From positions 62,001 through 126,000 of the forward strand of contig NZ_CAXBGE010000002.1 of assembly GCF_963975345.1 (NCBI RefSeq): a stretch of 64,000 nt of DNA, in the 5' to 3' direction. Below, in pieces: positions 31,865 to 41,127 of the stretch. Origin of the DNA: Maricaulis sp963975345. GTDB lineage: Bacteria > Pseudomonadota > Alphaproteobacteria > Caulobacterales > Maricaulaceae. A program made the position numbers and the translations under genes. Under the pieces are notes generated by a model. That model saw only the letters and a program-made list of their open reading frames with translations, was not told the DNA's origin and made no database searches. The first letter of the stretch is position 1. Every line of letters begins with the position of its first letter.

Positions 31865-33280
31865 ATGGCAGACGACACCAAATCGGCACCAACTTCCAGT
31901 GCGAGCGCCATGTGGGGCGGCCGGTTTGCGGCGGGTCCTTCGGCGGTGATGGAGGCGATCAATGCCTCGATCGATATCGACAAGCGCATGGCCGAGGACG
32001 ATATCGCCGGCTCGCTGGCTCATGCCGCGATGTTGGCCGCCACCGGCGTGATATCAAGTGGTGATGCTGCGGAAATCACGCGCGGATTGACGCAGGTGCG
32101 CGACGAGATCCGCGCCGGCAACTTCCCTTGGTCGGCCGCGCTTGAAGACGTGCACATGAATGTCGAAGCCCGTCTCAAGGCCATTATCGGCGAACCGGCC
32201 GGACGGCTGCACACGGCGCGCTCGCGCAATGACCAGGTCGCGACCGATTTCCGCCTCTGGCTGCGCGCCGCCTGCGACCGTATCGATGCCGGGCTTGAGG
32301 CCTATCAGCGTGCCCTGGTCGAACAGGCCGCCAAACAGATCGACCAGGTCATGCCCGGCTTCACCCATTTGCAGACTGCCCAACCGGTTTCCCTGGCGCA
32401 CCATCTGCTGAGCTATGTCGAGCTGGCCCAGCGTGATCGCGGCCGTTTCAGCGACGCGCGCAAACGCCTCAATGAAAGCCCGCTCGGTTGCGCGGCGCTG
32501 GCCGGCACGGCTTTCCCGATCGACCGCGAGATGACCGCCAAGGCGCTCGGCTTTGACCGGCCGATGGCGAATTCGCTCGACGGTGTCGCGGCCCGCGATT
32601 TCGCGCTGGAAGTGCTGGCCGCCTCGGCGATCTGCGCCGTCAATCTGTCGCGCTTCGCCGAGGAGATCGTGCTGTGGTGCACGCGCCGCTTCGGCTTTGC
32701 CACCTTGTCGGACGCCTGGTCGACCGGCTCCTCGATCATGCCGCAAAAGCGCAATCCCGATGCCGCCGAACTGGTCCGCGCCAAGCCGGGCCGCATCATC
32801 GGCTCGCTGACCGGCCTGCTGGTCGTGGTGAAGGGCCTGCCTTTGGCCTATTCCAAGGATCTGCAGGAAGACAAGGCGCCAACTTTCCAGGCGATTGATG
32901 ATCTGGAACTGGCGCTCGCCGCGATGGCCGGTATGGCGGGCGATCTCACCTTCCATGGCGCGGCGATGGAAGCGGCTGCCGGCGAGGCCTATTCCGACGC
33001 CACCGATCTGGCCGACTGGGTCGTACGCGTGCTGGGCAAGCCCTTCCGCGATGCGCATCATATTTCCGGTTCCATTGTGCGTCTGGCCGAGACGGCGGGC
33101 GTGACGCTGTCGGATCTGCCACTGGCGACCATGCAATCGGTCGAGCCGGGTATCGACGAACGGATTTATTCGGTGTTGAGTGCACGGGCCTCGATGCAAA
33201 GCCGCACCAGCTTTGGCGGCACCTCGCCCGTGCGGGTGCGCGAACAAGTCGAAGCCTGGACATCACGCCTGTCGGCATGA
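31865..33280 (+). CDS. argH: Argininosuccinate lyase
   Basis: A 471-residue enzyme of the last arginine-synthesis step, splitting argininosuccinate into arginine and fumarate. The fumarase/aspartase-superfamily signature 'GSSIMPQKRNPD' is intact, with 'MWGGRF' at the start and 'RLHTARSRNDQVATD' at the substrate site. ATG 31865 is preferred over 31832 because homology begins there. It is followed 10 bases later by a small lipoprotein gene. Confidence 0.97.
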   Translation: MADDTKSAPTSSASAMWGGRFAAGPSAVMEAINASIDIDKRMAEDDIAGSLAHAAMLAATGVISSGDAAEITRGLTQVRDEIRAGNFPWSAALEDVHMNVEARLKAIIGEPAGRLHTARSRNDQVATDFRLWLRAACDRIDAGLEAYQRALVEQAAKQIDQVMPGFTHLQTAQPVSLAHHLLSYVELAQRDRGRFSDARKRLNESPLGCAALAGTAFPIDREMTAKALGFDRPMANSLDGVAARDFALEVLAASAICAVNLSRFAEEIVLWCTRRFGFATLSDAWSTGSSIMPQKRNPDAAELVRAKPGRIIGSLTGLLVVVKGLPLAYSKDLQEDKAPTFQAIDDLELALAAMAGMAGDLTFHGAAMEAAAGEAYSDATDLADWVVRVLGKPFRDAHHISGSIVRLAETAGVTLSDLPLATMQSVEPGIDERIYSVLSARASMQSRTSFGGTSPVRVREQVEAWTSRLSA

Positions 33281-33290
33281 AGGAAAGCCT

Positions 33291-33461
33291 ATGAAACGCC
33301 TGTCTAGCCTGATCCTGATCCTCCTCGGCACCGCCTCGCTATCGGCCTGCGGCCTGCGCGGCGATCTCGACCGTCCCGAACCGATGTGGGGCCATCCGCA
33401 AGACGCCGATCAGCCCGCCGACACTGCGGACCAGACGGCCGATGACAGTGCCGGGCGATAG
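33291..33461 (+). CDS. Small LptM/YifL-like lipoprotein
   Basis: A 56-residue lipoprotein with a signal peptide ending in lipobox LSAC and the family stretch 'CGLRGDLDRPEPMW'. LptM is known to assist LptD maturation in Enterobacteria. In many alphaproteobacteria this gene sits between argH and lysA; here lysA is missing and a DUF4175 gene follows. Confidence 0.8.
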   Translation: MKRLSSLILILLGTASLSACGLRGDLDRPEPMWGHPQDADQPADTADQTADDSAGR

Positions 33462-33545
33462 CGCTTATCCCGCAGGCGCCGGACTTCAACAAAACGTAAT
33501 GCTGACCGCGCTATCCGGCGCGCCGCAGCGTGTTAGATTTGATCC

Positions 33546-36089
33546 ATGCACCGTCGGTCCCTGATCGTTGCATGGTGCGCTCTGATGTGGGAGCGCGCCG
33601 TGCCCGTGGTCTGGCCAGGCCTTGCCTGGACAGTGAGCTTTGCCGTGCTCGCTCTGCTCGGCCTGTGGGAAACAATCGGCGACCCTTGGCGCGCCATCTA
33701 TGCGCTGGCCAGCCTCGCCGCCGCCATCTGGTTGACCCGCAAAGGCTTGGTTGGATTCGCTTGGCCAAAGGTCAGCGATCTGGCACGTCGCGTCGAGGAA
33801 GATTCCGGGATTAGCGCCCGGCCGCATGAAGCCCTGCTTGATACGCCGCCGACGGACGATCCTATCGCCCTGCAGGTCTGGCATGAACACCAGGCGCGCA
33901 TGGCCAAACGGCTGGAGAGCGCCAAGGCACGGCGTCCGAAGGCGGCTTGGGCCCGTCAGGACCGCTGGGCAATGCGCGGCAGTCTTGCGCTCGCCCTGTT
34001 CGTTTCCTGGTTTCTCGCCGGACCGGCGGCGCAAGACCGTCTCGGCGAGGCCTTCAGCCTGACGCCGATCCAGGTCGGCGGGCTCGATGTCAGCGTCGAT
34101 GCCTGGATCGATCCGCCGGCCTATACCGGACGCGCGCCGATCTTCCTCTCCGCCGAAACCCGTGACGTTGAAGTCCCCGCCGGCTCGAATTTCATCGCCC
34201 GTATCGCCGGTAGCCGCCGCGCGCCTGTGCTGACCCGCCGCGATGGCGCCGGTTCGGAGCGTGCGGTCGCCAGCGTCATTGGCGACAGCGTCTGGGATAC
34301 CCGCCTGACGATCAGTGATGATGCCAATGTCCGTCTCGCCGCCGGCCCGACGCGCCAGACCTGGACACTGACCATCATCCCCGACCAGCCACCTGTCGTG
34401 CGTCTGCTGGCCGTGCCCGACGCCAATTCGAGCGGCGAGCTCGATTTGCAATTCTCCGTCGTCGATGATTATGGCGCCACGGCCTATGGGCTGGAATTGC
34501 GCCCCGAAGACAATCCGGATGCCGCGTGGGAGCGGATCGAGCTCACACCGGCCGGCGTCACCAATCTCGATACCGAGCACGGGGTTCGCACTCTGGTGGA
34601 AACGGCGCAGCACAGGCTGGCCGGCAGCCGCGTCACAATCCGCATTGCCGCCGATGATGCCGCCGGAAATACCGGGCGTTCGCCCGAGCTGGGCATCACC
34701 CTGCCGCACCGGATATTCCTCAATGGCCTCGCCCGCGCCGTCGCTGAGCAGCGCCGCAATGTGTTGAGCGCCGACCAGGCCTATGCCCCCCTGCCGGCGC
34801 GTCCGGTTCTGTATGCCGAAGATGTCGCGCCGGGCATGGCCTATCTCGCCGACGAACCGGAACGCCGCATCGAGCGGGCGCCGGAGGGCCTGCAATTCGC
34901 CGCTCGCGCCCTCAACGCGATCACCGACGCGCCGGCGCGCTATTTCGATGATGCCGTGGTCTATCTCGGCCTGCGCACCAGCGTACAGCGGCTGCGCCGC
35001 TCGCGCGAACAGTCCGATCTGGACGGGCTCGAAGCGGATTTGTGGCAGATCGCCCTGCGCGCCGAACTCGGTTCGCTCGCTGATGCCGAAGCGGCCCTGC
35101 GCGCCGCCGAGCGAGCGCTAATGGAAGCCCTCGCCCGCGGTGCCGACGAGACCGAGCTGGCGGCCCTGTTCGATGCCTTCCAGGACGCGATGGATAATTA
35201 TATGGCGGCGATGGCGGCCGAAGCGGCACGCTCTGGCGAGACCGCCGATGCCAATGCCCAGGCGCTCGACACCTCGTCGCTGCAGGCGATGCTGGATGCG
35301 TTGCGCGAAGCCGCCGAGCTGGGCGACACCGCCGATGCCCGCCAGGCGCTGCAACAATTGAGCGAATTGCTGCGCAATATGCAGATGCAAATGGGTCAGG
35401 GTTCCGGCGAAGGTGAGCAGAACGATCCGATCTCCGAAGCCATGCAGCAGGCGCTGGAGGAACTCGGCGATGTGATCGGCAGCCAGCGCGATCTGCAGGA
35501 CCAAACTTTCGGCCTCAGCCAGGAACAACAATCGGGCGGGCCATCACAACCGCAATCGGGCGGGCAGAGCGGCCAGCAGGACGGCAATGCACCGCAAGGC
35601 ATGGCGGAAATCCAGAATGGCGGCGGCGCCAGCGCCCAGTCACTCGGCGCGATGCAGGACGAGCTGGCGCAGCAACTTGGCCAGGCGCAGCAAGCGCTGC
35701 CCGATGGCGGCAATGAAACCCTCGCCCAAGCGGGCGATGCGATGCGCGCCGCAGCCGATGCGCTCGGGCAAGGCGATGCCGACGCGGCGCTGGAAGCCCA
35801 GGACGAGGCGCTGTCCGGTTTGCGGGCCGGTGCCGAACAATTGGCGCAGGAGCTGCTGGAGCGGATGCAGGACGCCCAGGGCGAGGCCGGTCAGGGCGAG
35901 CAGGAACGCGATCCACTTGGTCGTCCGTCGGAAGGCGCGTTTGCCGATGGCAGTGGCGTTGAGATCCCTGAGGAAATGGCCCGAGCCAGGGCGCGCAGCA
36001 TTCTGGAAGAATTGCGTCGCCGCGCCGCCGAAGCCGGACGGCCCCAGGACGAGCTCGACTATATCGAGCGCCTGCTCGACCGGTTCTAG
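33546..36089 (+). CDS. DUF4175 / TIGR02302-family large membrane protein
   Basis: An 847-residue protein of unknown function typical of alphaproteobacteria. Two N-terminal transmembrane helices ('LAWTVSFAVLALLGLWETI', 'AIYALASLAAAIWL') and a third near residue 150 ('SLALALFVSWFLAGP') precede a large periplasmic region with beta-rich domains and a long helical part. A Gln/Gly-rich low-complexity segment lies at about 615-720. The C-terminus 'ARSILEELRRRAAEAGRPQDELDYIERLLDRF' is a family hallmark. Confidence 0.9.
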   Translation: MHRRSLIVAWCALMWERAVPVVWPGLAWTVSFAVLALLGLWETIGDPWRAIYALASLAAAIWLTRKGLVGFAWPKVSDLARRVEEDSGISARPHEALLDTPPTDDPIALQVWHEHQARMAKRLESAKARRPKAAWARQDRWAMRGSLALALFVSWFLAGPAAQDRLGEAFSLTPIQVGGLDVSVDAWIDPPAYTGRAPIFLSAETRDVEVPAGSNFIARIAGSRRAPVLTRRDGAGSERAVASVIGDSVWDTRLTISDDANVRLAAGPTRQTWTLTIIPDQPPVVRLLAVPDANSSGELDLQFSVVDDYGATAYGLELRPEDNPDAAWERIELTPAGVTNLDTEHGVRTLVETAQHRLAGSRVTIRIAADDAAGNTGRSPELGITLPHRIFLNGLARAVAEQRRNVLSADQAYAPLPARPVLYAEDVAPGMAYLADEPERRIERAPEGLQFAARALNAITDAPARYFDDAVVYLGLRTSVQRLRRSREQSDLDGLEADLWQIALRAELGSLADAEAALRAAERALMEALARGADETELAALFDAFQDAMDNYMAAMAAEAARSGETADANAQALDTSSLQAMLDALREAAELGDTADARQALQQLSELLRNMQMQMGQGSGEGEQNDPISEAMQQALEELGDVIGSQRDLQDQTFGLSQEQQSGGPSQPQSGGQSGQQDGNAPQGMAEIQNGGGASAQSLGAMQDELAQQLGQAQQALPDGGNETLAQAGDAMRAAADALGQGDADAALEAQDEALSGLRAGAEQLAQELLERMQDAQGEAGQGEQERDPLGRPSEGAFADGSGVEIPEEMARARARSILEELRRRAAEAGRPQDELDYIERLLDRF

Positions 36090-36115
36090 AGCGGCCGAAT
36101 ATTCATTTCAGGAAA

Positions 36116-36919
36116 TTAGTGGTGACCGGAAGCCGGTTCGGCCTCGTGACCGGTTGGCGCGGCGGTGTGATCAACGACCTCATCCGCTCCATGCTGTTCC
36201 GGGGCCGCTTCCACAACCGACTCGGGTGCCAGCGCATGATTGGGCACAGCGTCATCGACCAGCACGACCTCGACCTCGGCCGAGGCCGGTGGCGGGTCGC
36301 TGACAACGGTGCGGAATTCGCGGATCTGTCCGGCCGGAACGGCGGCGCCTTGCAGGCTCACACTCCATTCCAGCAGGGATTCGCTGTTTGCGTCGCGCAA
36401 TATGGCGCGCAGAGCGGGCAGAGCGCGCGCCCTGCGATCAAGATTGCTGATACTGCCCTCGATGACCAGTAGCGGCACGCCATGGGCGTTGTCCCGTGTG
36501 ACGGTCAATTCGCCGACCGTGAAGCCATAGGGATTCACTTCGGCGCCAACAGCGGCATAGGCGGAAGAGGCCCGCGGCCACAGGGTGACGATATCGACCC
36601 GGAACATCCAGGAGGATGTTAACAACAGAGCGCACGCGACCGCCAATCCGCCCCAAGCACTACCGGCGACGGCGGCGGACATGGTGCGACGTTTCTTAGC
36701 CTGGCGTTCGCGGAAGGCGGTGTGCGGTTTGCTCTCGACGGCCTGCTCGCCGTCTGGGGGTGCTGGTTGCAGTGTTGGCAGATCCGATGGATCCTCGGCC
36801 TCGGCGGTCCAGACATGAGCGCACGATGCGCAGCGCACGCGCCGGCCATTCATGCCAATGGCATGCGGATCGGCGCGATAGCGCGTAGAACATGATGGGC
36901 AGCTGAGTACTATGCTCAT
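36116..36919 (-). CDS. MJ0042-type zinc-ribbon / DUF3426 membrane protein
   Basis: A 267-residue protein. The N-terminal zinc ribbon has two CxxC pairs ('LSCPSCSTRYRAD...VRCASCAHVW'). After a Pro/Glu-rich linker comes one transmembrane helix ('AWGGLAVACALLLTSSWMF') and a DUF3426 periplasmic domain. The tail is His/Glu-rich. The gene is divergent from ftsEX, a frequent location for this family; function unknown. Confidence 0.88.
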   Translation of the reverse strand: MSIVLSCPSCSTRYRADPHAIGMNGRRVRCASCAHVWTAEAEDPSDLPTLQPAPPDGEQAVESKPHTAFRERQAKKRRTMSAAVAGSAWGGLAVACALLLTSSWMFRVDIVTLWPRASSAYAAVGAEVNPYGFTVGELTVTRDNAHGVPLLVIEGSISNLDRRARALPALRAILRDANSESLLEWSVSLQGAAVPAGQIREFRTVVSDPPPASAEVEVVLVDDAVPNHALAPESVVEAAPEQHGADEVVDHTAAPTGHEAEPASGHH

Positions 36920-36969
36920 CTGAGTCGCTTACACCTTGCCTGCTTCACCCGTGCCCATGGAGAAATTCC

Positions 36970-37788
36970 ATCGACCCGAGCCTGACCCAATCGCCCAACA
37001 GCGCCGCCGAACCCGTCGTCCGCTTCGACAATGTCGGTATGCGGTACGGACATGGTCCCGAAGTGCTGCGCGATCTCACATTTGATTTACCACGCGGTTC
37101 TTTCCAATTCCTCACCGGACCGTCCGGCGCCGGCAAGACATCGCTGTTGCGGCTGATCTATCTCGCCGCCAAACCGTCGAGCGGGCAGATCTCCTATTTC
37201 GGCCGCGATGCCGCCGGGCTGACGCGCAAGGAAATGCCCTTGCTGCGCCGGCGTATCGGCGTGGTGTTCCAGGAATTTCGATTACTCAATCATCTCAGCG
37301 TGTTCGACAATGTCGCCCTCCCCTTGCGGATCGCGGGGCGGCGGCGGCAAGACTATGCCGAGGACGTTGCCGAATTGCTGGCCTGGGTCGGGCTGGGTGA
37401 GAAAATGGATGTCGTCCCGGCGACACTCTCTGGCGGTGAACAACAGCGCGTCGCGATTGCCCGCGCCGTGGTGGGCCAGCCGGAAATCCTGATCGCCGAC
37501 GAACCGACGGGCAATGTCGACCCGGAAATGGGGATGCGGCTGCTGCGTCTGTTCGCCGAGCTCAACAAGCTGGGCACGACGATCATCATCGCGACCCATG
37601 ACCTCAGCCTCGTGCGGCTGCTGGACGCGCCGGTGATGACGCTGTCCAACGGACATCTCCACATCCGTCCGCCGCGCAGCCAACGCCAAGCCCAGGCCCA
37701 GGCCGAAGCCGATCTGGCGGAAGCCGGGTCTGCGGCCACCCTCGCCGCCGGCCAGAGTCAGACCGACGCGGAGGGCCATGATGAATAG
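36970..37788 (+). CDS. ftsE: Cell-division ABC transporter ATP-binding protein FtsE
   Basis: The ATPase of the FtsEX complex, which couples ATP use to activation of septal peptidoglycan hydrolases. Walker A 'GPSGAGKTSLLR', Q-loop 'VVFQEFRLLNHL', signature 'LSGGEQQR' and Walker B 'ILIADEPTGNVD' are all present. The first AUG in frame (37039) would remove the first beta-strand 'VVRFDNVGMRYG'. The frame is open upstream, and ATC 36970 lies seven bases after GGAG and gives the usual length (272 residues), so a non-canonical start is proposed; fallback is 37039. It overlaps ftsX. Confidence 0.88.
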   Translation: MDPSLTQSPNSAAEPVVRFDNVGMRYGHGPEVLRDLTFDLPRGSFQFLTGPSGAGKTSLLRLIYLAAKPSSGQISYFGRDAAGLTRKEMPLLRRRIGVVFQEFRLLNHLSVFDNVALPLRIAGRRRQDYAEDVAELLAWVGLGEKMDVVPATLSGGEQQRVAIARAVVGQPEILIADEPTGNVDPEMGMRLLRLFAELNKLGTTIIIATHDLSLVRLLDAPVMTLSNGHLHIRPPRSQRQAQAQAEADLAEAGSAATLAAGQSQTDAEGHDE

Positions 37789-38686
37789 CAAGGTTCCCCC
37801 GCCACCGCCCGGCGGTTCCGGTGCGCTCTTGCCGCCCGATGGTGGCCGTGACCGGCCGCTGTTTGTCGTCGCCGCTATCCTGGTTTTCCTGGCCTGTATC
37901 GCGGCGCTCGGCGCCCGCGGTGCCTGGCTGCAGGCGCAGCACTGGACCTCCGATCTGGAGAGCAGCATCACGATCCAGATCCGCCCCGTCGATGGCCGCG
38001 ACGCCCAGGCCGATGCAGAGGAGGCCGCGACCATCGCGATGGGCCTGCCCGGGATTGTCAACGCCATCGCCCACGACCGCGCCCATGCCGAGGCGCTGCT
38101 AGCGCCCTGGCTCGGAACGGGCAATCTGCCCGCCGATCTGCCTTTGCCATTAATGGTCGAGGTTGAGCTCAATCCGGAACTTCCGGCACCGGGCGAGGGT
38201 TTGCAGGCTGCCCTTGACGCCGCCGGACTGACCGCGACGGTTGATGATAACAGCCGCTGGGCCGGCGCCGTCCGGCGCGCCGCACGCACGGCGCAGACGC
38301 TCGGGCTGGCGATGATGTTGCTGCTCGGCGGTGCTGCGGCCGCCGTGGTCGCCTTCGCCGCACGCGCCAGTCTGGCCGCCCGGATCAATGTCATCGACGC
38401 TTTGCATATCTGCGGCGCCGAAGATCGCTTTGTCGCCGGATTGTTCGAACGCCGTTTTTTCATGCTCGGCCTCAAGTCCGGAGCCGCAGGCGCGGTTTGC
38501 GCTGGCCTGGTGGCGGTCGCCGCCAGTTTTGGCCAAGGCCCTGCCGACACGGCTTTTTTCCTGCCGCACTGGGCGATGGATCCGTTCGAACTCGCACTTC
38601 TGCTGCTGGCGCCCGTGCTGGCCGGACTGACCGCAGCGGTTTCAGCGCGGTTGGCGGTGGCCTCGGACTTGCGAGGGCGCTGGTAA
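37778..38686 (+). CDS. ftsX: Cell-division protein FtsX
   Basis: A 302-residue permease-like partner of FtsE with four transmembrane helices: about 30-50 ('LFVVAAILVFLACIAALGA'), about 170-190 ('LAMMLLLGGAAAAVVAFAA'), about 230-250 and about 275-295. A periplasmic loop between the first two ('SSITIQIRP...') recruits hydrolase activators in characterised systems. It starts within the ftsE end. Confidence 0.92.
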   Translation: MMNSKVPPPPPGGSGALLPPDGGRDRPLFVVAAILVFLACIAALGARGAWLQAQHWTSDLESSITIQIRPVDGRDAQADAEEAATIAMGLPGIVNAIAHDRAHAEALLAPWLGTGNLPADLPLPLMVEVELNPELPAPGEGLQAALDAAGLTATVDDNSRWAGAVRRAARTAQTLGLAMMLLLGGAAAAVVAFAARASLAARINVIDALHICGAEDRFVAGLFERRFFMLGLKSGAAGAVCAGLVAVAASFGQGPADTAFFLPHWAMDPFELALLLLAPVLAGLTAAVSARLAVASDLRGRW

Positions 38687-38786
38687 TGGCCAAAATCGGC
38701 CTCAATCACAGCGATAACTGGCTGACGAATATGGACCTCGGGCCGGGTATGGGATGTCATGCGCCAGCGTTGGAGCGAGCGAACAC

Positions 38787-39377
38787 ATGAAACAGGGCGG
38801 TAGCCTTTTGCGAGCACTGGCCTTTGCCATCGTCGCCGTCAGCCTGATCGGCTTCGGTGTCTATGCCGGCACCGTGTCCGGTTACGCCCCGCCGGATGCG
38901 ACATTGCAGGCCGACGGGATTGTGGTGCTGACCGGGGATCAGGGCCGGCTGACCGCTGGCGTGCAATTACTGCAGGACGGACGGTCGGCACATTTGCTGG
39001 TTTCCGGGGTCCATCCTTCGGTGACGACCGAGGAATTGCGGGCCCAAACCGATCTGACGGATGCGCAATTCTCGTGCTGCGTCGAGCTGGGCCGCGAGGC
39101 GACGGATACGGTCGGCAATGCGCGCGAAACGGCGCAATGGGTGCGCGCCAACGGCTATCAACGCTTGATCATTGTGACCTCAGACTATCATCTGCCGCGC
39201 AGTCTGATCGAGATGGACAAGGCGATGCCTGACGTTGAATTCATCCCCTATCCTGTCCGCACCGAGCCGCCTTGGCGCAATCCGCGTGCTGCACGGCTCT
39301 GGATGCAGGAATACGCCAAATACAGCACGGTCTGGATTGGCCGGACACTCTTCCCGGCGTCGGACCACGCGTCGTGA
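38787..39377 (+). CDS. YdcF-like DUF218 membrane protein
   Basis: A 196-residue protein with an N-terminal transmembrane anchor and the DUF218 Rossmann-like fold: 'ADGIVVLTGDQGRLTAGVQLL', 'HLLVSGVH' and 'LIIVTSDYHLPRS'. Relatives such as SanA and ElyC act in envelope integrity. ATG 38787 is preferred over 38754. The stop overlaps the next gene (GTGA). Confidence 0.88.
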   Translation: MKQGGSLLRALAFAIVAVSLIGFGVYAGTVSGYAPPDATLQADGIVVLTGDQGRLTAGVQLLQDGRSAHLLVSGVHPSVTTEELRAQTDLTDAQFSCCVELGREATDTVGNARETAQWVRANGYQRLIIVTSDYHLPRSLIEMDKAMPDVEFIPYPVRTEPPWRNPRAARLWMQEYAKYSTVWIGRTLFPASDHAS

Positions 39378-40114
39378 CGGCTGTCCGATCCATCATCTTC
39401 CAGCTCTACATGTATGGGCTGATGGCGATCATGGGGCTGGCTGGCACACCGCTTCTGCTCGGACCGCGCCGCTGGTCACGCAATTATCTGCGGCTCTATC
39501 TGGCGATCATCTGGTTCGGACTGCGCTGGATTTGCGGCGTGCGCTTCGAGGTCAGGGGCCGCGAGCATCTGCCCCAAGGCGGAGCCCTGGTCGCGTCCAA
39601 ACATCAGAGCATGTGGGAGACCCTGGCCTTCTGGGGGATTCTCGACGATCCGGCGATCATTCTGAAACGCTCCCTGATCTACATGCCCTTCTTCGGCTGG
39701 TTCGCGGTCAAGCTGGGCAATATCAATGTCGAGCGCAGTGCCGGCTCGAAAGCCCTGCGCAAAATGCTGCGTGATGCGGCGACGCGCGGCGGCGAAGGTC
39801 GTCAGGTGTTGATCTTTCCGGAAGGTACGCGCGTTGAGCCCGGGCAGCATCCTGAATTCAAGCCCGGAATTGCCGGCCTCTACCAGTCAATGAACCTGCC
39901 CTGCGTGCCGGTCGCGCTCAATTCCGGTGTCCACCTACACCCCTATTGCGGCCTGAAGAAACCGGGTCTGATCGTGGTTGAATTTCTCGAACCGATTGCC
40001 CCTGGCCTGCCCAAGGCCGAATTCATGCGCACCCTGCATGAGCGGATCAATACCGCCGCCGACGCCCTGCTCCCGCAGGCTCCCACCAACGCCAACCGGG
40101 AGACCGATGCGTGA
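39374..40114 (+). CDS. plsC: 1-acyl-sn-glycerol-3-phosphate acyltransferase
   Basis: A 246-residue membrane acyltransferase forming phosphatidic acid. Block I is 'KHQSMWETL' (the H-x4-E form common in alphaproteobacteria instead of H-x4-D) and block III is 'IFPEGTRVEPG'. An N-terminal helix anchors it. Translation starts at GTG 39374, overlapping the ydcF-like stop by four bases; the longer frame from 39272 lies inside that gene. Confidence 0.93.
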   Translation: MTAVRSIIFQLYMYGLMAIMGLAGTPLLLGPRRWSRNYLRLYLAIIWFGLRWICGVRFEVRGREHLPQGGALVASKHQSMWETLAFWGILDDPAIILKRSLIYMPFFGWFAVKLGNINVERSAGSKALRKMLRDAATRGGEGRQVLIFPEGTRVEPGQHPEFKPGIAGLYQSMNLPCVPVALNSGVHLHPYCGLKKPGLIVVEFLEPIAPGLPKAEFMRTLHERINTAADALLPQAPTNANRETDA

Positions 40115-41121
40115 GAATTCCAATGCGTTTCCTCTACCCCGTTATCGGTGTTCTGGCGCTGTTTGTGCTCTATACCGTCTACTGGCTGCACGCCAAATCC
40201 ACCATCGAGGTCCAGGTTGCGTCGTGGATCGCGCGCCAGGAAGCCGCCGGCTATGTGATCGAGCAGGACCGGTTGCGGGTGACCGGTTTTCCCTACCGCT
40301 TTCAGGTCGAGTTGACGGCTCCGCAAATCCAAGCACCGCAAAGCGATGGCGCCTGGGTTGCACAGCTGGCCATGCTCAAGGCACACGCGCTGTTCTATGA
40401 TTTCAAACACTGGATCGTGGAATTCGACGGACCGCTCTGGCTCGAATATGGCGAGGCACCGGCCACATCACTGGAACTCAATGCCAGGCTCGCCCTGATC
40501 AGCCTGGTCAGCAATAATTTGGGCGAGACCACCAGGATCGGTGCCGAGTTCGACGATTTCACGGTGACCCCTGTGACTGGCGATGTGCCCAGTATTGCTT
40601 CGATCGAAAAGCTTCTGCTCTCCGGCATCGTCACCGAAGAGGACACCTTGCGGGTTCGCTTGGAGGCGTCGGGGGTGTCGACAAGCGCATCCGCCTTCAC
40701 GCCGGACGTGTTGCGCGCCTTTGGGCAAACCGCCGACCTGGCCCGCCTGGATCTGACGGTGACACAATGGGCAACGCTGGCGACTGACGCCGATGCCGGG
40801 GCTTGGAGCCGGGCCGGAGGTCAGTTGCAGATCGCTGAATCGGCGCTGGAATGGGGGCCCGCCCATCTGGCGGGCGTGGGTGAATTCACGCTCGACGCGG
40901 CAGCGCGGGCCGATGGCCGCCTGTCGCTGCATATCACCGACCCTGATGCCCTCGCCGACGCCTTGGTTCAGGCCAAGCTGGTGCCGGCAGAAAATGAACA
41001 GGCCCTGCGGTTGGCGGCGATGATGGCGCCGCGCGGCCCTGACGGCGTCGCTCTGCCCTTCCGGCTGCGCGATGGCGGCGTCTATCTCGGCCCGGTCAGA
41101 CTGGGTGATATCGGCAACTGA
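40111..41121 (+). CDS. DUF2125-domain protein
   Basis: A 336-residue protein with an N-terminal transmembrane anchor ('LYPVIGVLALFVLYTVYWL') and a periplasmic beta-rich domain beginning 'IARQEAAGYVIEQDRLRVTGFPYRF', the DUF2125 signature. GTG 40111 overlaps the plsC stop; ATG 40123 is an alternative. In many relatives a tyrC-like dehydrogenase separates this gene from hisC, but here the two genes meet tail-to-tail with six bases between them. Confidence 0.87.
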   Translation: MRIPMRFLYPVIGVLALFVLYTVYWLHAKSTIEVQVASWIARQEAAGYVIEQDRLRVTGFPYRFQVELTAPQIQAPQSDGAWVAQLAMLKAHALFYDFKHWIVEFDGPLWLEYGEAPATSLELNARLALISLVSNNLGETTRIGAEFDDFTVTPVTGDVPSIASIEKLLLSGIVTEEDTLRVRLEASGVSTSASAFTPDVLRAFGQTADLARLDLTVTQWATLATDADAGAWSRAGGQLQIAESALEWGPAHLAGVGEFTLDAAARADGRLSLHITDPDALADALVQAKLVPAENEQALRLAAMMAPRGPDGVALPFRLRDGGVYLGPVRLGDIGN

Positions 41122-41127
41122 CGCCGA

